Position numbers and translations under genes: made by a program
In this document: positions 1 to 14,300 of the stretch, one piece after another
How positions within the stretch are numbered: the stretch's first letter is position 1
Layout of the letters: each line of letters opens with the position of its first letter
Assembly (NCBI GenBank): GCA_963662175.1
Contig: OY759219.1
Coordinates: 27,756,908 to 27,820,907 of the forward strand
DNA from: Aradus depressus
Taxonomy: Eukaryota > Arthropoda > Insecta > Hemiptera > Aradidae
DNA length: 64,000 nucleotides
Direction: 5' to 3'
Notes under the pieces: model-generated
Seen by the model: the letters and a program-made list of their open reading frames with translations, nothing else
Database searches by the model: none
Told to the model about the DNA's origin: nothing

Positions 1-9
1 GAGCTGGGG

Positions 10-1165
10 AAAAACCAGAGATTGAATTTGAGAATTAATTTTTTTGTAAAATCAAGAAATAATAGTTATTTTTTGATTGAAAAAGTAAAAATCACTGATG
101 ATTCTTAAATAAAAGTCAAAAGTTAATCGGTAAGATTTATTCATCTAGTTAAAAATTAACTGTTAACATTTGACTTATATTTTTTAAGTTAAGCGTCAAG
201 AATTGCTTATTGAGTGAAAAATGTTTGAATGAAAAAGAAAAATTACTTTTTGAGCGATATTTTTTAGATCAGAAATAACACTTATTACTATAGCGATATT
301 TTTTCTCTCAAAATAAAACTCAAAACGCGCTATCTCTCTTAATATTGAAGTTATCGTCTTGCAGTTGGTCTTATTCGAATCAACTTGTAAAAATCTTTAA
401 GAATCTATCACTTAAATTTCTCAAAAAGGAAACTTTTGTCAAAAACTGTCTTCAAAAGTAGGAAATAGTTGTAACCAGTCGTGTAAAAGGCCTGACAAAA
501 CTATTAGGTGTAAATTCAAAAAGAAAAGTATACAAAGACAAAATTAAATTTTTGTCACAATTTTGGCACAATGATATATCATTAATTAATTAAATCAGAA
601 TCTTAAACACCACACTCAGATGCACTGTTTGAATAGTTCAATGGTAACTGAATTATACAGAGGGGATTAATGTCTGATGTAATACAAAAACGAAACTCCT
701 CTAGAAAACTAAATATTGAACGTTGATCTTGTTTACAAAAACATCAATACGTAAACAGGTGTTTAGAGCATAGAAAAAGATACCCTACTTTTTAAAAGAA
801 TTTTTGAAAAAATTTACTATGGAAGAAACCGCAGAGATTGATTGTTATACATATTTTCAAGCTGAATCAAATAAGACTAACCACAAGTAGATAGCTTTAA
901 TCGTAAGCGAGATAGAGCGTTTTGAGTTTTATTTTGAGTGAAAAAAATATCGCTCAAGTAATAAGTGTTATTTCTGATCGAAAAAAATTCGCTCAGAAAT
1001 AATTATGGCGGGGTGATTTTTGATTTATTGACAGAAAAATAAGAATTAATTTTTGAGGGAAATCACAAAATGAATTTTAAAAGCTATAAATAAAAATGAA
1101 GTTATGATTTAATTTATCAGTCATAAAAAATAATTTTCAATTTCAAACTCTGGGAAAAACATTGC
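10..1165. repeat. Long inverted-repeat (foldback/MITE-like) element
   Basis: Two degenerate inverted arms of roughly 400 bp. The segment at 245-340 is the reverse complement of 905-1005 (shared tract AGAAATAACACTTATTAC). The pairing continues inward (345-400 with 840-900) and outward (12-50 with 1100-1158). It interrupts an HP repeat: GGGGAAAAAC lies at the left end and the HP hairpin follows at 1164-1180. No coding potential seen. Confidence 0.6.
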
Positions 1166-1905
1166 CGGTGATTCACCGACCACTTTTTTTTTAACTATTT
1201 ACATAAGGATTATATAATTGATCCATTTATATTCTGTATCTAAAATAATAAATTTCCACCTCTCTTCTTCCTCAAATTTTTAGTCATATTGGATGCCTTG
1301 AAAAGCCCATACCACTTAATAAAAGCCATCGAACAACTTCAATATTAATATTGCTTCATACTTTGGGATAAGCCCTCCCATACACTTTGAATGGCGTACT
1401 TCCATAGACAAGGACTTGAAAGCCCAATGTAAACATCTTAAGGATCTAATACTCATAACTGAGATTACCACCAGACCATAATAAAGTCAAGTAATAACCA
1501 AGGATTTTGTTAATCCTACCAATATTATTAATCTTAAACATTAGCTTATTTGATGGTTATCTCCATATAAAAGTCTCACAACATGATGTAAATAGTAATT
1601 ATATTTAAGAATAATTTATTAACGCAACCCTCAGAGAATACTTGAACTCAATAACATCTACTTTTCGGGAGAAAGGGTGTCAGATTTTATTTTTATTTTT
1701 CAAACTGTGAAATAACCACTTCTCAGTACATCAGCCATCTTCACATTTTTGGAGTTATTCGATTTGTTTTCTTCTGTAAAGCCTCCCGTTAATTCCCCCT
1801 TTCCCTTAGGCCGATTTGGCTAACAATCAATGTGTCGTCTTTATGGGATTCTGGATAAGAATATAAAATGTGTAGGTGTCTGTGAACTCCCGATAGTTTT
1901 TTTAG
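1159..1905. repeat. HP-family fragments and AT-rich intergenic sequence
   Basis: The HP terminal hairpin GCCGGTGATTCACCGAC is at 1164-1180. HP-internal sequence (CCCGTTAATTCCCCC, then the GCCGATTTGGCT motif) recurs at about 1735-1905 in the opposite orientation. Between 1200 and 1690 I recognise nothing. Confidence 0.5.
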
Positions 1906-1989
1906 TTGGTTTGATTTACTTACCGTCGGTACACAGGCTCTCGCCCAAACCCCTCCGAGAAAAAATCCGACCAATAAAAAGAAAAATGA

Positions 1990-2385
1990 GCATCTTACTT
2001 GCTATAATGGCATCCTACCAAAAGGAGTATCCAAGAAATGCCCACTACACACTACTTAAGCCCCAGCAGCAGAAACAGCCAGAGAATTGGCGTTCCGCGC
2101 TGGAGCCATCAACCACAGCCACTACGAATCCAACCTCAATTGGCGGTGCCGCTTAAAAGCAACCACTCCCGAGGTACCATTGTGGAAAAGCCATGAGGTC
2201 CTGAATGGTCGCAAACCCGAGGTGAACCCCTAACGATTTTCCACCAACAGTGTGAGAGGTTCAGAAGACTGAGCCGATCAACATGATGATGAATGGGCTC
2301 CGTACCAAGACGACAAGGACCACCACGTACGTTGCGCTCGTATATCTGGCGCAGACCAAAAAAAAGATTTGCCCAACCCCGTTAT
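1990..2385 (+). pseudogene. Degraded coding-like segment, probably retroelement debris
   Basis: GC content rises and plus-strand reading is open to 2156 (ending NWRSALEPSTTATTNPTSIGGAA-type composition, proline/threonine rich). It then breaks up with stops. The block resembles the start of a non-LTR ORF in style, but I cannot name a family. It lies directly against the last STPG exon on the opposite strand and could alternatively be that gene's 3' UTR. Confidence 0.25.
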
Positions 2386-5300
2386 CTATGATAAGGAGTC
2401 GGAACTGACCTGGTAGGCGTCAGGACCGGGCACCTCCTTGATCTTCTGTTCAGTTTTAATTCCAAAAGGAGGCTGGTCTCGCATCTGTCGTGTCTGGTAC
2501 TCGTCCCAAGAGTAAAGGGCATCTGAAACATACAGTAATCTATTATTTATTGTGATTAATTCAGGGCCTATTGGTCACTATATTATTTTTCATATTATAG
2601 CCAAAAATTATATTTTTATTTTAGTTAAATTTAATATGCGCATAATACATACTTTTTTTTTAATTTTTACCATTTCTTAAATATTCTAATGCATCCTATT
2701 CTTCTCTAATCTTCAATTTCATACCATTAACTTCTTCAAGAGAGACCGTTGTGCCGAATGTTCTTTCAATTATAGACTCCTGTCTCCTTTTCGAAGGCTT
2801 CTGGCCCTTGAAGGGCATCGTTATCAGAAGACAGAGGCAGAGAAAGAAAGAAATGAGAGTGAAAGTAAGAAAGAAGAAAAAAATAAAGCTGCAACGTTCC
2901 AATTACCAAGAAGCCCTCGTATATTCGATTGAATTCGGCTCTCAATCAGCTTCATAATGGATTTTTTTTTCGATCTCAGATTTCAACAACAGATAACATA
3001 CACTGTTATGCCACTATCATGATTTTTGATTTTTTAAATCATTTTATTTTTGCATGAGGCAGCAGTAAAAGAAATATTACTATATGAAGTATAGGGGAAG
3101 TTATGTAATCAGTTAGAAATTCAATGTTGAGTTTTCACCTCCTTCAATCCAAAAATGAAAAAAAAAAATTAAGGCGTAGTCAAGGTTTACGCCGTAGATT
3201 TTCTGTGAAAACGTCGGGATAAAATCATTTTTCATTTTCTTTCCGATGCTGCCATAGCTCTTGCATTTGCTCGGCACTAGACTTTTTAGGTTTTTTAAAT
3301 TCCGTTTGATGCGAGCTTTCCTCTGATTTGCGTTTTCTATAATTCCGCGCATATTTACGATTCATATGAGACATCTTTAATTTTTTTGCAATTTTCAATT
3401 TAATACCGATTTTTACATATATTTCGGCCAATATTTTTATTGTTTCACTTTGAGTCCTAGTAGTGCTCCTCAAGCTCTTTACAATGACAACCGAATCAAC
3501 GTCCTATCTAAAAGCGTTATCACGCTACACTAATTTCTAATTTTATACAACGCTAATTCGCAACAATCCTCCGCCGGCGCCCACACTAGCCCGATAACGT
3601 CACAGGCAAAACAAACACGTACTGACATGCTCTATCCATTGTGACCTCAACCGTTGTCATCGCATTATTAGTCTCGTAGTTATTATCAATTGAAATCTGA
3701 CGGTATTTTGTAACACAAGAAAGTTTGACCGGCTATCACTGTGCTTAACGTGCGATTAGTCAAAAGAACATGAAATTGTATAAGTGTATCCTAAACCTCA
3801 TACCTACAACACATATTGGTTTTCAGTCTAATCAGTCAAAGGGAAGGGGGGTTAACACAAAGCTTTAATCACTGATGTTTTAATGAATGTACTGACATGA
3901 AATTACATATTTAAATTCAAAAACCTATAAAGACAGCATATATTATTTTTTCGCGAAATCAGCCGAAGGGAAGAAGGGGGTTAGAGGAAGTGGGCTCGAC
4001 TCAAAAACCCTAATAACAAAAAAAATTCAGTCATATTCACATTTTTGCAGTAATTAGTGTGTTAAGCCTCTCGTTAATTCCCCCTTTTCTCTTTGGCAGT
4101 TTTGGCTATAAATTAATAAGTATCGACTTTATGGGACTCTGGATAAACATATAAAGTCTGAGTCTGTGAACTTACGATAGCTTGAATGTATCGACAAGAA
4201 ACTTTAGATGTGTACCCAAAACCTTCTGATTTTCAGGCAAATCGGGCCAAGAGACGGTCTATAAGGACGACATACATTAATTTTCATACGGAATCAGCTG
4301 AAGGGGAGGATCAGAGAGGGAAATTTTATATTTAAATTCAAAATCCCATAAGGACGACAGTTTCAGCGGAATCGGTCGAAGAGAATCTTAATAACAACCA
4401 ACGTAATGAAAGTACACACACAAAATCTAGTCAAATATTGAGTTTTAGCCCAAACGGTCGATTGACTGGAGGGAGAGCGAAAACATAATTGATTAAATTT
4501 TGCTAGGGAAAAACATAGCCGGTGATTCACCGATGATTTTATAAAATTACACTATGTCTGAACAATCATTTTACAAAGTGGGATGCTAAATTAACAAGTT
4601 TTAATTATTTACAATGTTGAATGTATCATCCTCTTGGGCAGGCTAGTGTTAATTATGGGAACATTACCGGCACCTATAGTCAAATTATGACAACATTAAT
4701 TTATCAAAGATAATCAAAGCCAAAAAGTTAAATGAATTTAGTAACAAATTTCAACGAGGAAAATATGAATATGTTTACTTCTGTATTCAGTAAATCTTTG
4801 CCCTTGAATGAGAAGGCAAACCCTTTGACATAATCTCATTAATGAAGGATTTGAGTACATATAAATATTATGATGGTCTAAAGGAGGAAGGGGAAATGTC
4901 AGTGAAGGATTGGGAAAAGAGGAAATCCTAGCAATTAAACTTGGGAAGAAAGTCAGTCAGAGGATAATCCGAGGGACTCAGTGGTGCGAGTTGGGAAGTA
5001 ATTAAAAGCAGAGTTCCAGAGTCCGCGAGGCTGGCAGCGGGCCAGAGGGGTGCGGGCCGCGGGCCAGTTGGACTGAAGGGAGGAGAAAAAAAAAAAAAAC
5101 ATTTAAAAAGGGGACACACAAATCACAAGTCAACATATAAATACAAGAATTTAATTCTATCTTCTATGTGGATCTTTATGTCGAGGGAAATCTACCATAA
5201 AATGGATATCTCATAGAATTTAGAATTCCAAGGATATGACAGACCCTAAATGGTAGAAAATAGTACTTTACTTTCTCATACTTTAGTATGTAATCGTGCG

Positions 5301-8265
5301 AAAATTCAATTTTTGCGATTGTCTGTCCATGCGAAGAAATTTTAACTGTGAATTTTTATGTTAACTTGGATCTGATTAGATTTTGACCGAAATCATCGAT
5401 CCTGAAAACATTTTACAAAATCTCGCTTATATTCATGACCTATATTTCTAGAGAATAATGGAAGGCAAATTTTGTAATAAATACAAATTTTTCAACCGGT
5501 TTATTATGAGATATGCCGGAAATCGTATAAAAATTATAGAAATTTATTTTTTAGACGTTTGCTTGATTTATGCGAAAACGGTCATATCAAATCATATCGA
5601 AAAATAGGTCCTTGCCAAAAAAAGTTGATTATTAATTTCAAACTATCAATATGCCCTCAGATTAAGTTAGGATCGTTATAGCGCCCCAAATAATGTACAA
5701 TAAATTCCCCTAATATTTATATTGTAAAGAATAAGAACGAATTTTAAAATAAATGTTAATAAATAAATAAAACAAACTTATTTTTGAAATATTGTCTATT
5801 CCACTAAAGATATATATATATACATATATAACTACCGGTTTCGGCTTTATACCATCGTCAGGTCTAGTTATGAACTAAGTCAGTTTGCAGAGAGCGACCC
5901 TTCAAATACATCTCAGGTCAAAGGGTGCTATTAGAACTTGGGAGTCCCCCGGCTGTACCGTTAGCTAAACTCATGAAATATTTCTTAACAAAACCTAGTT
6001 CTAAATTTACATAAAACAATGTCACTAGACTAATACATGGAAAAATAACAAATAAATAAGTACAAATACAAGTAAATAATAAAAAATAGAAATAAAATTA
6101 ATAATAATGTTAAGATTTAGATAACTTGAAACCAAATATTAATAACAGATAATACAAACATATATGTGGAAACAGAACTGGATCAGGGTGTTAACAAAGG
6201 GAAATAGTTGAAATAAATTTGGTCATTCATACAAATGTTCCTTTTGTTAGCTTTATTTATTTCTAATTGTTCTAAGCTATTAAGTAGCCTGCTTTTTGAG
6301 CAATAGTGCTTCTTAGAAGTTGATAAATGTTAATTATGGATAGTTTTTTTTTAAATTAAAAAAGGATTAAAAATAAAGGATAAATAGTGATCATGTCAGA
6401 ACTTTCTTATATCGACCACTTCCGTACAGATAACTCTCCCTTCTCCTTCCTCTTCTCAAATTCCTTTGATACAGAAAAACCCGCTGTCGCCATTGTGCCA
6501 AAGTAAGTACGACGAGAAAATCAAAAAAGTTAAGTAGAAACTATAGTTTTTATTTTACTAAAAAACTATACTTTCTACTTCCCCAGCCATACGAAGTATA
6601 GAGGAAATTATTAATTCGGCCAGAAATTCGATGTTGACTTTTTAGCAGAATTTCATGTTTTCTATCAAATATGAAAAAAACAAAAAAAAAAACAATGCCT
6701 CAGTTGGTTTGAAATGAAAAACTTAACACAAAAACTCTAAAAACATTTTAACGAAAACGGTAGATTGGTTTTAGCGGGAGAACAAAAACTTAACTGATTA
6801 ATTCGTGCTAGAAAAGTACATTGCCGGTGGGTTTTTTTATTTATTTTTTTTTTTTTGCATACTTTCCCATTCAGTGGAAGTACTCTGTTATCACCATGAT
6901 CCCAAAACCAAACAAACCTGAGCATGACCCTTCTTCCTTTCGACCTATCAGTCTTCTCTCTTTTCTTTCCAAGATCTTTGAAAAACTTTTCTATAAACGC
7001 CTCATTTCTATCCTTTCACTTCATCTTCCCGATCACCAGTTTGGGTTTCGTTCTTTTCACTCCACCACCCACCAACTGCACAGAGTTGTCGACTACACAG
7101 CGTCTGCATTAGAGCGAAAACTCTATGCAGCCGGGGCATTCCTGGATATATCTCAGGCTTTTGATCGGGTCTGGCACGCGGGACTTCTATATAAACTTAA
7201 ACCCCTCCTACCCCATACATATTATCTTATTCTCCAGTCATACTTAATGGATAGGTATTTCGCCGTCCATCAGGGCTCAGCTATTTCCTCCTGCCACCCC
7301 ATACTGGCCGGCGTGCCTCAGGGCTCAATATTAGCCCCCCTATTATACTCCATGTACACCTTCGACTTACCCACCGACCCTCTCACATTAACAGCCACAT
7401 ACGCAGATGACACCGCCATTTTAGCCTCTCACACAGATCCTCACACCACTTCACTCATACTACAGCAACACCTCAACAAAATTGAAGTTTGGAGTAAATC
7501 TTGGAAAATTAAATTTAACACCACAAAATGTCAACACATAACATTCGCTCTCCGCCGTGGTGACTGTCCCCCAGTATTCCTTGAAAACCAGCCATTACCC
7601 CATACCTCTTCCGTAAAATATTTAGGATTAACCCTCGATAGAAGGCTGACTTGGAACCCTCACACTCGGACGACACGACTCACACTAGACCGGCGACTTA
7701 GACTATTGTACAGTATTTTGAATAGGCGTTCTAAATTATCTACTCGACAAAAATTAAATTGTTATACTTATCTTCTCCGACCTCTCTGGACCTATGGCTT
7801 ACAAATATATGGTACAGCCAAGACTTCAAACATCAAAAGAATACAGATATTTCAATCTAAGACTCTCCGACTGATTACGCAATGCCCACCATACGTTAGC
7901 AACAAGACTTTACACCGCGACTTGAACATCACACCCATAGACACTAGCATTAAACATTTATACCAACGTTTCTACACCAAAATTTACTTACATACCAATC
8001 CGGAAGTTCACAAAATCCTAAGTACTTTACCCCACAATCCCCCAAGAAGATTAAAGAGAGTTTGGCATAGAGATCTCCTGGTATGAAGTGATGTCATGAG
8101 GGTTCACCGCTGGGTGTTTTTCCTCTCTCAAGCCTCTCATGTCATATTTATTTTTATTATTTTATTTTATTTTTATTATTTTTGTATAGTACCTACCTGT
8201 CAGCCCAGCCGCTGGTTGTGCATTTTTTTTTTGCATAGTTGTGGCTTTAAATAAATGAATACAAA

Positions 8266-8305
<40 letters not shown>

Positions 8306-11300
8306 TTTGTTGAGTTCTTCAGGTTAAAGACAAGAAAAAAAACTTAGGGTCATGTGTCTATTTGTGAGCAGTCCCATCCTCCCTTATAAAAAGTTGAGAC
8401 AACATTCTAGAAACTCATGGTATAAATACAATATCCATGGAAACTACTATCCAAAAGAAAAACATTAAATCAATTCTTTTTCTTTAATATAAACTCAGAG
8501 TAGAAATACAGCTAAGATATACTCTTTGAATACAAAGCCTCTTGAGAAACTAATAAATGAAAGAAAGGAAACTGGGTTGGTGGGTAAGGAAGTCTTAAAT
8601 TTAGAGAAATTTCATTATCCCGTTTGGAACGGAAGGATAGAGAAGAGGGAGGACTGGTATGTTCTGAGTCATGGCTTTCTGAGAAAGTGGAAACTTAAGT
8701 TTTGATGCATGCAAATTCAGTTAGGTCCCCCCTCCCTCCAGAACCCCGGGGGGAGAAACGACCAGTTTTGCTTCCCCATTTTACATCAAAGACTTCCTCC
8801 AAAAAGCATATTCTTACTTATTCACAACCTAATTAAATTAATAGATTATATATACTAAGTAGTATATATACTATATACAGAGAGGGCACCAGTAGATCAG
8901 TGGTATGCATACTTGCACACTGAGCTTCGAAACCCGGCCGAGGAACGCCGTTCTTCGGATGGGACGTTAAGCGATGGTCCCGAGTCTGTACGATGTCACT
9001 CTTTAAAGACCCCAACCTAGTAGAGTCGGGTTCATGTTCACCAGAGTGACGAAAGAGCGCTCTGTTAGAAAGCGATATGACCTAGTAGTTAAAGCCCGGG
9101 CATGAGTCGTAATAACTAACTACTAGTATATAGTCGTTGAGGTGCGTTTGCTAAGATATTTTCGATTTTAAATATGTATTCTAAACATTTAAAAAGTTCT
9201 CCTCGCTTTGGAAAAGGAGCGTCTTCTCAGCTTTTACCTGGAAGATGGCTTTTTCCAGGTCAGACAACTAGTGTCCCATGCATCCCATAAAAGCTAGAGT
9301 TCCTCGGGGGAGCATTCTGGGTCCACTTCTCTATGATGCAAGCACACCCGGCATCCCAAATCGCCTAAGACGGTCTTAGCCACCGGGCCTCGGCCGGGTT
9401 TCGAGTCCGCGATCTTGAGCTCAGTAGGCCAACATGCTACCTCTGAATATGGATGTAAAACAGTCGATGGCAATATCGATAGTAACGATAGTTTTATACT
9501 ACCGATCCTATCGATAATTTTTAGTTAGTACTATCGAAATATTTTTTCAGCAGAAGTGATATAAAGTCACTCTATGCTCATGTACGAGCTCGTATATGCA
9601 CACATGACATGTACCATGTAAGTAATTTAAGGAAGACAAATAAACAAGATGTCGTACAGTGTAAGTACCTATATTTCTTTTACGAATTATACTACGCTGA
9701 ATGGTCCATGTATGGTATCAAAATCAATGGCTATGTATGAAACAATGCGATTTAAAAGAATCCTGTACCTCTCGGAGTTTCTTTCGAATGTTTTTGTTGA
9801 GCTCAAGTAAAAACGAATTCCACTTCCACTATTCTCTTCTATATCTGTAGGTGTGCACAGGACGTTCCCGTTGTAATCGCTTAGACGTTTTTTCAACAAC
9901 TAATCCTTCAAATTGGAAGTGTTCCCGTATGTCTTGTATTCGGCACTGCACAAACGACATTTAGCCAGTTTTTTTGAACCCACATTCTTATCAAAGTAAC
10001 TCCATGCATTGGAGTTCCGTTTACGACTCATTTTTCAGTTCAAAACAACAAAGCACGCTACAAGAATAGTAAATTTTTAGTTCAAAGCAACGAAACACTC
10101 TAAAAGCAGAGTAAATGTAACCTTCCTTCGATTCAGTGGATCCCAGAAATACAAAGTCCTTAAACTATCAATAGTCACGACACGGCGATACTATCGATAA
10201 CGTCGACTATCGATAGGTTTACATCCCTTCCTCTGAACTACCGCGCCCACTTATGTATACTATATACTCTCTTATGAATACCATTTCTTATGTTTATTTA
10301 AATTTCTTGATTCTATATTTCATTTTTAAAGTTAATAATTTCATCACTGTTTTCACAGTTAGAATATTCAGTTAAGGCAGGAGTCACATACATCCTCAAA
10401 TTTTTGTTTTCCTCAGTTTTACATTAAAAATATTTATATGAATAAATAAACCAAATTACCTGTATTCTTCTTGAGAAGCCACTCAAATCTCTTCAAACTA
10501 GATTTGACCCAAGTCGGTCCTTTATGATGATCACTTCTGTAGAATTGTGCTTTCAGCGCTCGTTCAGTATGGTACGTTACTGGTGTCACATATTTCTGGA
10601 GAATGGAAAAATAGAATAAATTATTTCTCAAATGCATACAACACGGTGGAACAGAAATTAGTTTTAAAGGCGAAAATTAAACACTTCGAAATTGTTAAAG
10701 GTCGGTCAGTGAATCACCGGCACTTCTCTAGCACGAATTAATCAATTAAGTTTTCAATCTATCTCTAAACCCAATCCACCGTTTGTACTAAAAATCAATA
10801 GTCGATTAACATGGGGGTTTTTTGAACCCTTTTACAAAAGTTTGTGTCGATACATTTATTACATCGGCAGTTATTAGAGTTTTTGTGTTAAGCCTCCCCT
10901 CGTTATCCTAGTTCTGAATATACATATAAAAATTTCATGTCGAGGTGTTTAAATTTAGAAGTCGATTCGATAAATATGTTCTATAAAAGGAAGATATTAA
11001 AGGAGAAGAAGGAATAGTGAACATACATAACAGATGAACTATAGAAACAGATGATGGGAGAAACGTTTGTAATTGCTATTCTTTGAGAAGGGGAAAAATA
11101 AATGGGAGAAGTAATGCTGTAATTATATATTATACTAGCAGTAATACCCGGCGTTGCCCGGGGAACTTTGACTTTTCTCCCAATATCTCCTATAAGGCTA
11201 TTCAGTTCCTCGACAGTACATTCATGATGTTATAATTTTCAATTATTCATACGGAATAAGACTTATAGTCCTTCAACTGCAGTAACGCAAGCTTTGGAGC

Positions 11301-14300
11301 TAAAACTAATTTATTCAAAAAGATTTCTCATTAATCGTTGCAATGGTTTTCGAGTTACAAAGATTGCGTGAGTGGATGCTGGGATGGACCAGGGTTTGAT
11401 TAAAAAATAGACCTTAACCTTCCGGTAGATAAAACTTATCTATTCAAAAAGATTCTTCATTAATCATTGCAGTGGTTTTTGAGTTACAAAGATTGCGTGG
11501 GTGGATGCTGGGATGGACCAGATATTGAGGTACTAATACGCCTACAACCTTCCACAGACGATGACGAACAAATTAAAAAAAAAATTAATCAAATCCATCA
11601 AGCCGTTCGTGAGTTATAGCGGTACAACGCACAGACATTTTCAGCTTTATACATACGATAAGGAAAAATTTAATAATATTTTAAATGACTTTTTCATATT
11701 TTCATATAAACGTATATTATTTATAATTTTTTTTTCTCCTCAAATGTTTGTAAATAGATGTTGGTTCTAATGATGCTACAAAGCATTAACCTATGGAAAA
11801 ACGAACTTAAAAAGAGAAAAAATGAAAAAAGTAACTTAAAAGATTTATTCAAGATGATTGATTTTCGCATTTAAACTCATTTCAGGCACACCGTGTAGAA
11901 TTTAGATCAATTGATACTGATAATACATATTTTCAAAACTTACATCAGAATATTTCTGAAGAGGCTTCAATACAACAGCAGGAGTGGCAGTGTATTTATT
12001 TCTAACATCGTAAATCCGGCGAGGTGGAGGATCCTGCAAAACAGATACAAGCATACGTCATTGTACATAAGAATTGTTTAATTATGTGTAAAATGTAATA
12101 TTTAAACTAATAAGGAAATATAAATTTATCGATTCGTTCCCCTCCAAAACCAGTCGACCGTTTGCGCTAATAAGGCAATATTTGACTTACATAGGGGCTC
12201 TTAAATCCTCATACTAAATTGTCGATACATTCATTACATCGACAGTTATTATTAGAGGGCGCCGGTAGCTCAGTGGTATGCGTGCTTGACTTCTGAGCTC
12301 AAGGTCGTGGGTTCGTAACCCGACCGAGGCCCTTAGTTTATTTTATCTGGGAGGTAAAATAAACTTAAGCACGCCGTCCTTCGGATGGGACTTTAAGCGA
12401 TGGCCCCGAGCCTGTACGATGTCAGGTACTCGTTAAAGACCCCTACCCTAGATGAATAAAAATTTAGGGTAGGCAAAATTTAGGACTCCCACAGTAGAGT
12501 CGGGCTCATGTCCACCAGAGTGACGAAAGAGCGCTCTGGTAGTAGGCGATATGACCTCGTTGTTAAAGCCCGGGCATGAGTCATAAAACCTAACCTAACA
12601 TCGACAGTTATTAAAGTTTTTGTGTTAAGCCTCCCCCTAATTACCCCCTTTTTTTTTGGCCGATTTGACTCAAAATCAATAGATGTCCTTCTTATAGGGT
12701 TCTGAATCAGAGTTGGGAAATATTAAATATTTATAAAAAATATATATATATTTTTGCGAATCCCTTTTTCGTAACTAAACTTAAGGAAAATATTTTCTTG
12801 TAAATATTTGTCAACTGCTTTTTGGAAACTAATCGTTTTTAATTTAGCCCAAAATAATAAGAAGTTAAATATTTTTGTAGTTTAACTCTTTTATTATTTA
12901 ATTACTTTTACTATCAACCTTAAATAATTTTTGAATTTTACTAGGCCACATTTGGGTTGTTAAATAAAACCATAATCTATAAACATGATTAGGATTAGGG
13001 TTGCAGATGCTCAACATCTAATCTATAAACAGTATCTTTTTTAATATAATTATTAGTTTGAAAACAAAATACAAAATATGGATATTTTAACACATTATTT
13101 TCACAAACTAATTATATCCAATTATATTTAACTACATTTTTAATCTATTTAGGTCAGTGAATATTTTTTTTATTCTTTCATTTTAAATGATTTTCAATAA
13201 ATATTTTAGTACAACTATAACTTAAAATATTAAAAATTCTGTGGGTATTGAGGGTCAGTCAATGAAGAAAACACTATTCAAATGCCAACGTTTCGATATA
13301 TTTCATATCATCATCAGGGCCTAACAAACATGGGGGTATCAAGATTAGAAAAATATAATGGGTGATCGATTAAAATTATATATAGGTACATAAATATACA
13401 TTCACTCATACAACTCCACATAAATACATATATACATCCTAATACATTCACATACATATACACATTGATGAACAACAAGGAAACTTACTATGAATATAGA
13501 TGGTTGAGGAGAAGGCATGAAGACTGTGAGGTCTTACGTTCAACTAAGGGTACAGAAGGGTCGAGGGTAACAGATAATAAATCCAGGGAAAACCCCAGTT
13601 AACGGGACTTAAATTTGAAGAGAACTACTTACTGGCTAACAGATATTTTACTATGTTGAGAAAAAATAAAATAAAATAAAAACTCTATAATTATATAAAT
13701 AGTAACATAATTTAACTTATTAATTAAATGAAGAATTTTAGACAGAAGTGACATAACCAAAAATGAAATAATACATAATAAAGAATAAATAGACACACAA
13801 TGAAATTAATCTAAATTTTAAATATTAAATATAATTGGAGACAGAACTATGGATTCAGCAGTTTTGAAGCAAATTGGCATAAATGTTGCTCAGGTTATTG
13901 GTATCAGTGCGAAAATTGACAGTATTTGAGGTTTTGGCAATATACACCATTTCCAGTGTCAGCCTTTTATAGTAATTGATTTCTCTGTCGAGAATTTTGG
14001 TGTTAGCGAAATCAAGTGTTTGCCACAGACCTTAAAATATTACGATATATAACTATTTTCAAAGCTACTTTTTTATTTAAAACGTCCCAACTCTGTTTTG
14101 GATACACATACAAATTTTCGTATTGATACATTCATTCTATCGGAAGTTATCGTAATTAAGGACAGAGAATTTTTTATCTCTCAATTTTGGAATCAGGTCA
14201 AAAAATATGGAATTCCGTTGAAAAATCCGCATATAATTTCTGACCGATTGCGTAACTTCCCTTATACTTCATATACATGTGTTAGACTCAAGTAGTTATA

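Larger units (their letters stand above)
9385..10247 (-). mobile_element. tRNA-derived SINE head split by a hAT insertion
   Basis: The SINE head (GCCTCGGCCGGGTTTCGAGT through ATGCTACCTCTGAA) stops at 9447 and resumes at 10230 as CCTCTGAACTACCGCGCCC. The 8 bp CCTCTGAA is present on both sides. The SINE was therefore the target of the hAT element 9448-10229. Confidence 0.8.

Noticed and set aside
1830..2156. 108-codon plus-strand open frame
   Set aside because: Its first half is HP repeat sequence. Only the last part looks mildly protein-like, so it is not called as a gene.
12255..12330. tRNA-like sequences with box A and box B (also at 15829, 19713, 39081, 41080, 43339)
   Set aside because: They are SINE heads: acceptor stems do not close cleanly and each continues into a conserved SINE body, so they are not functional tRNA genes.
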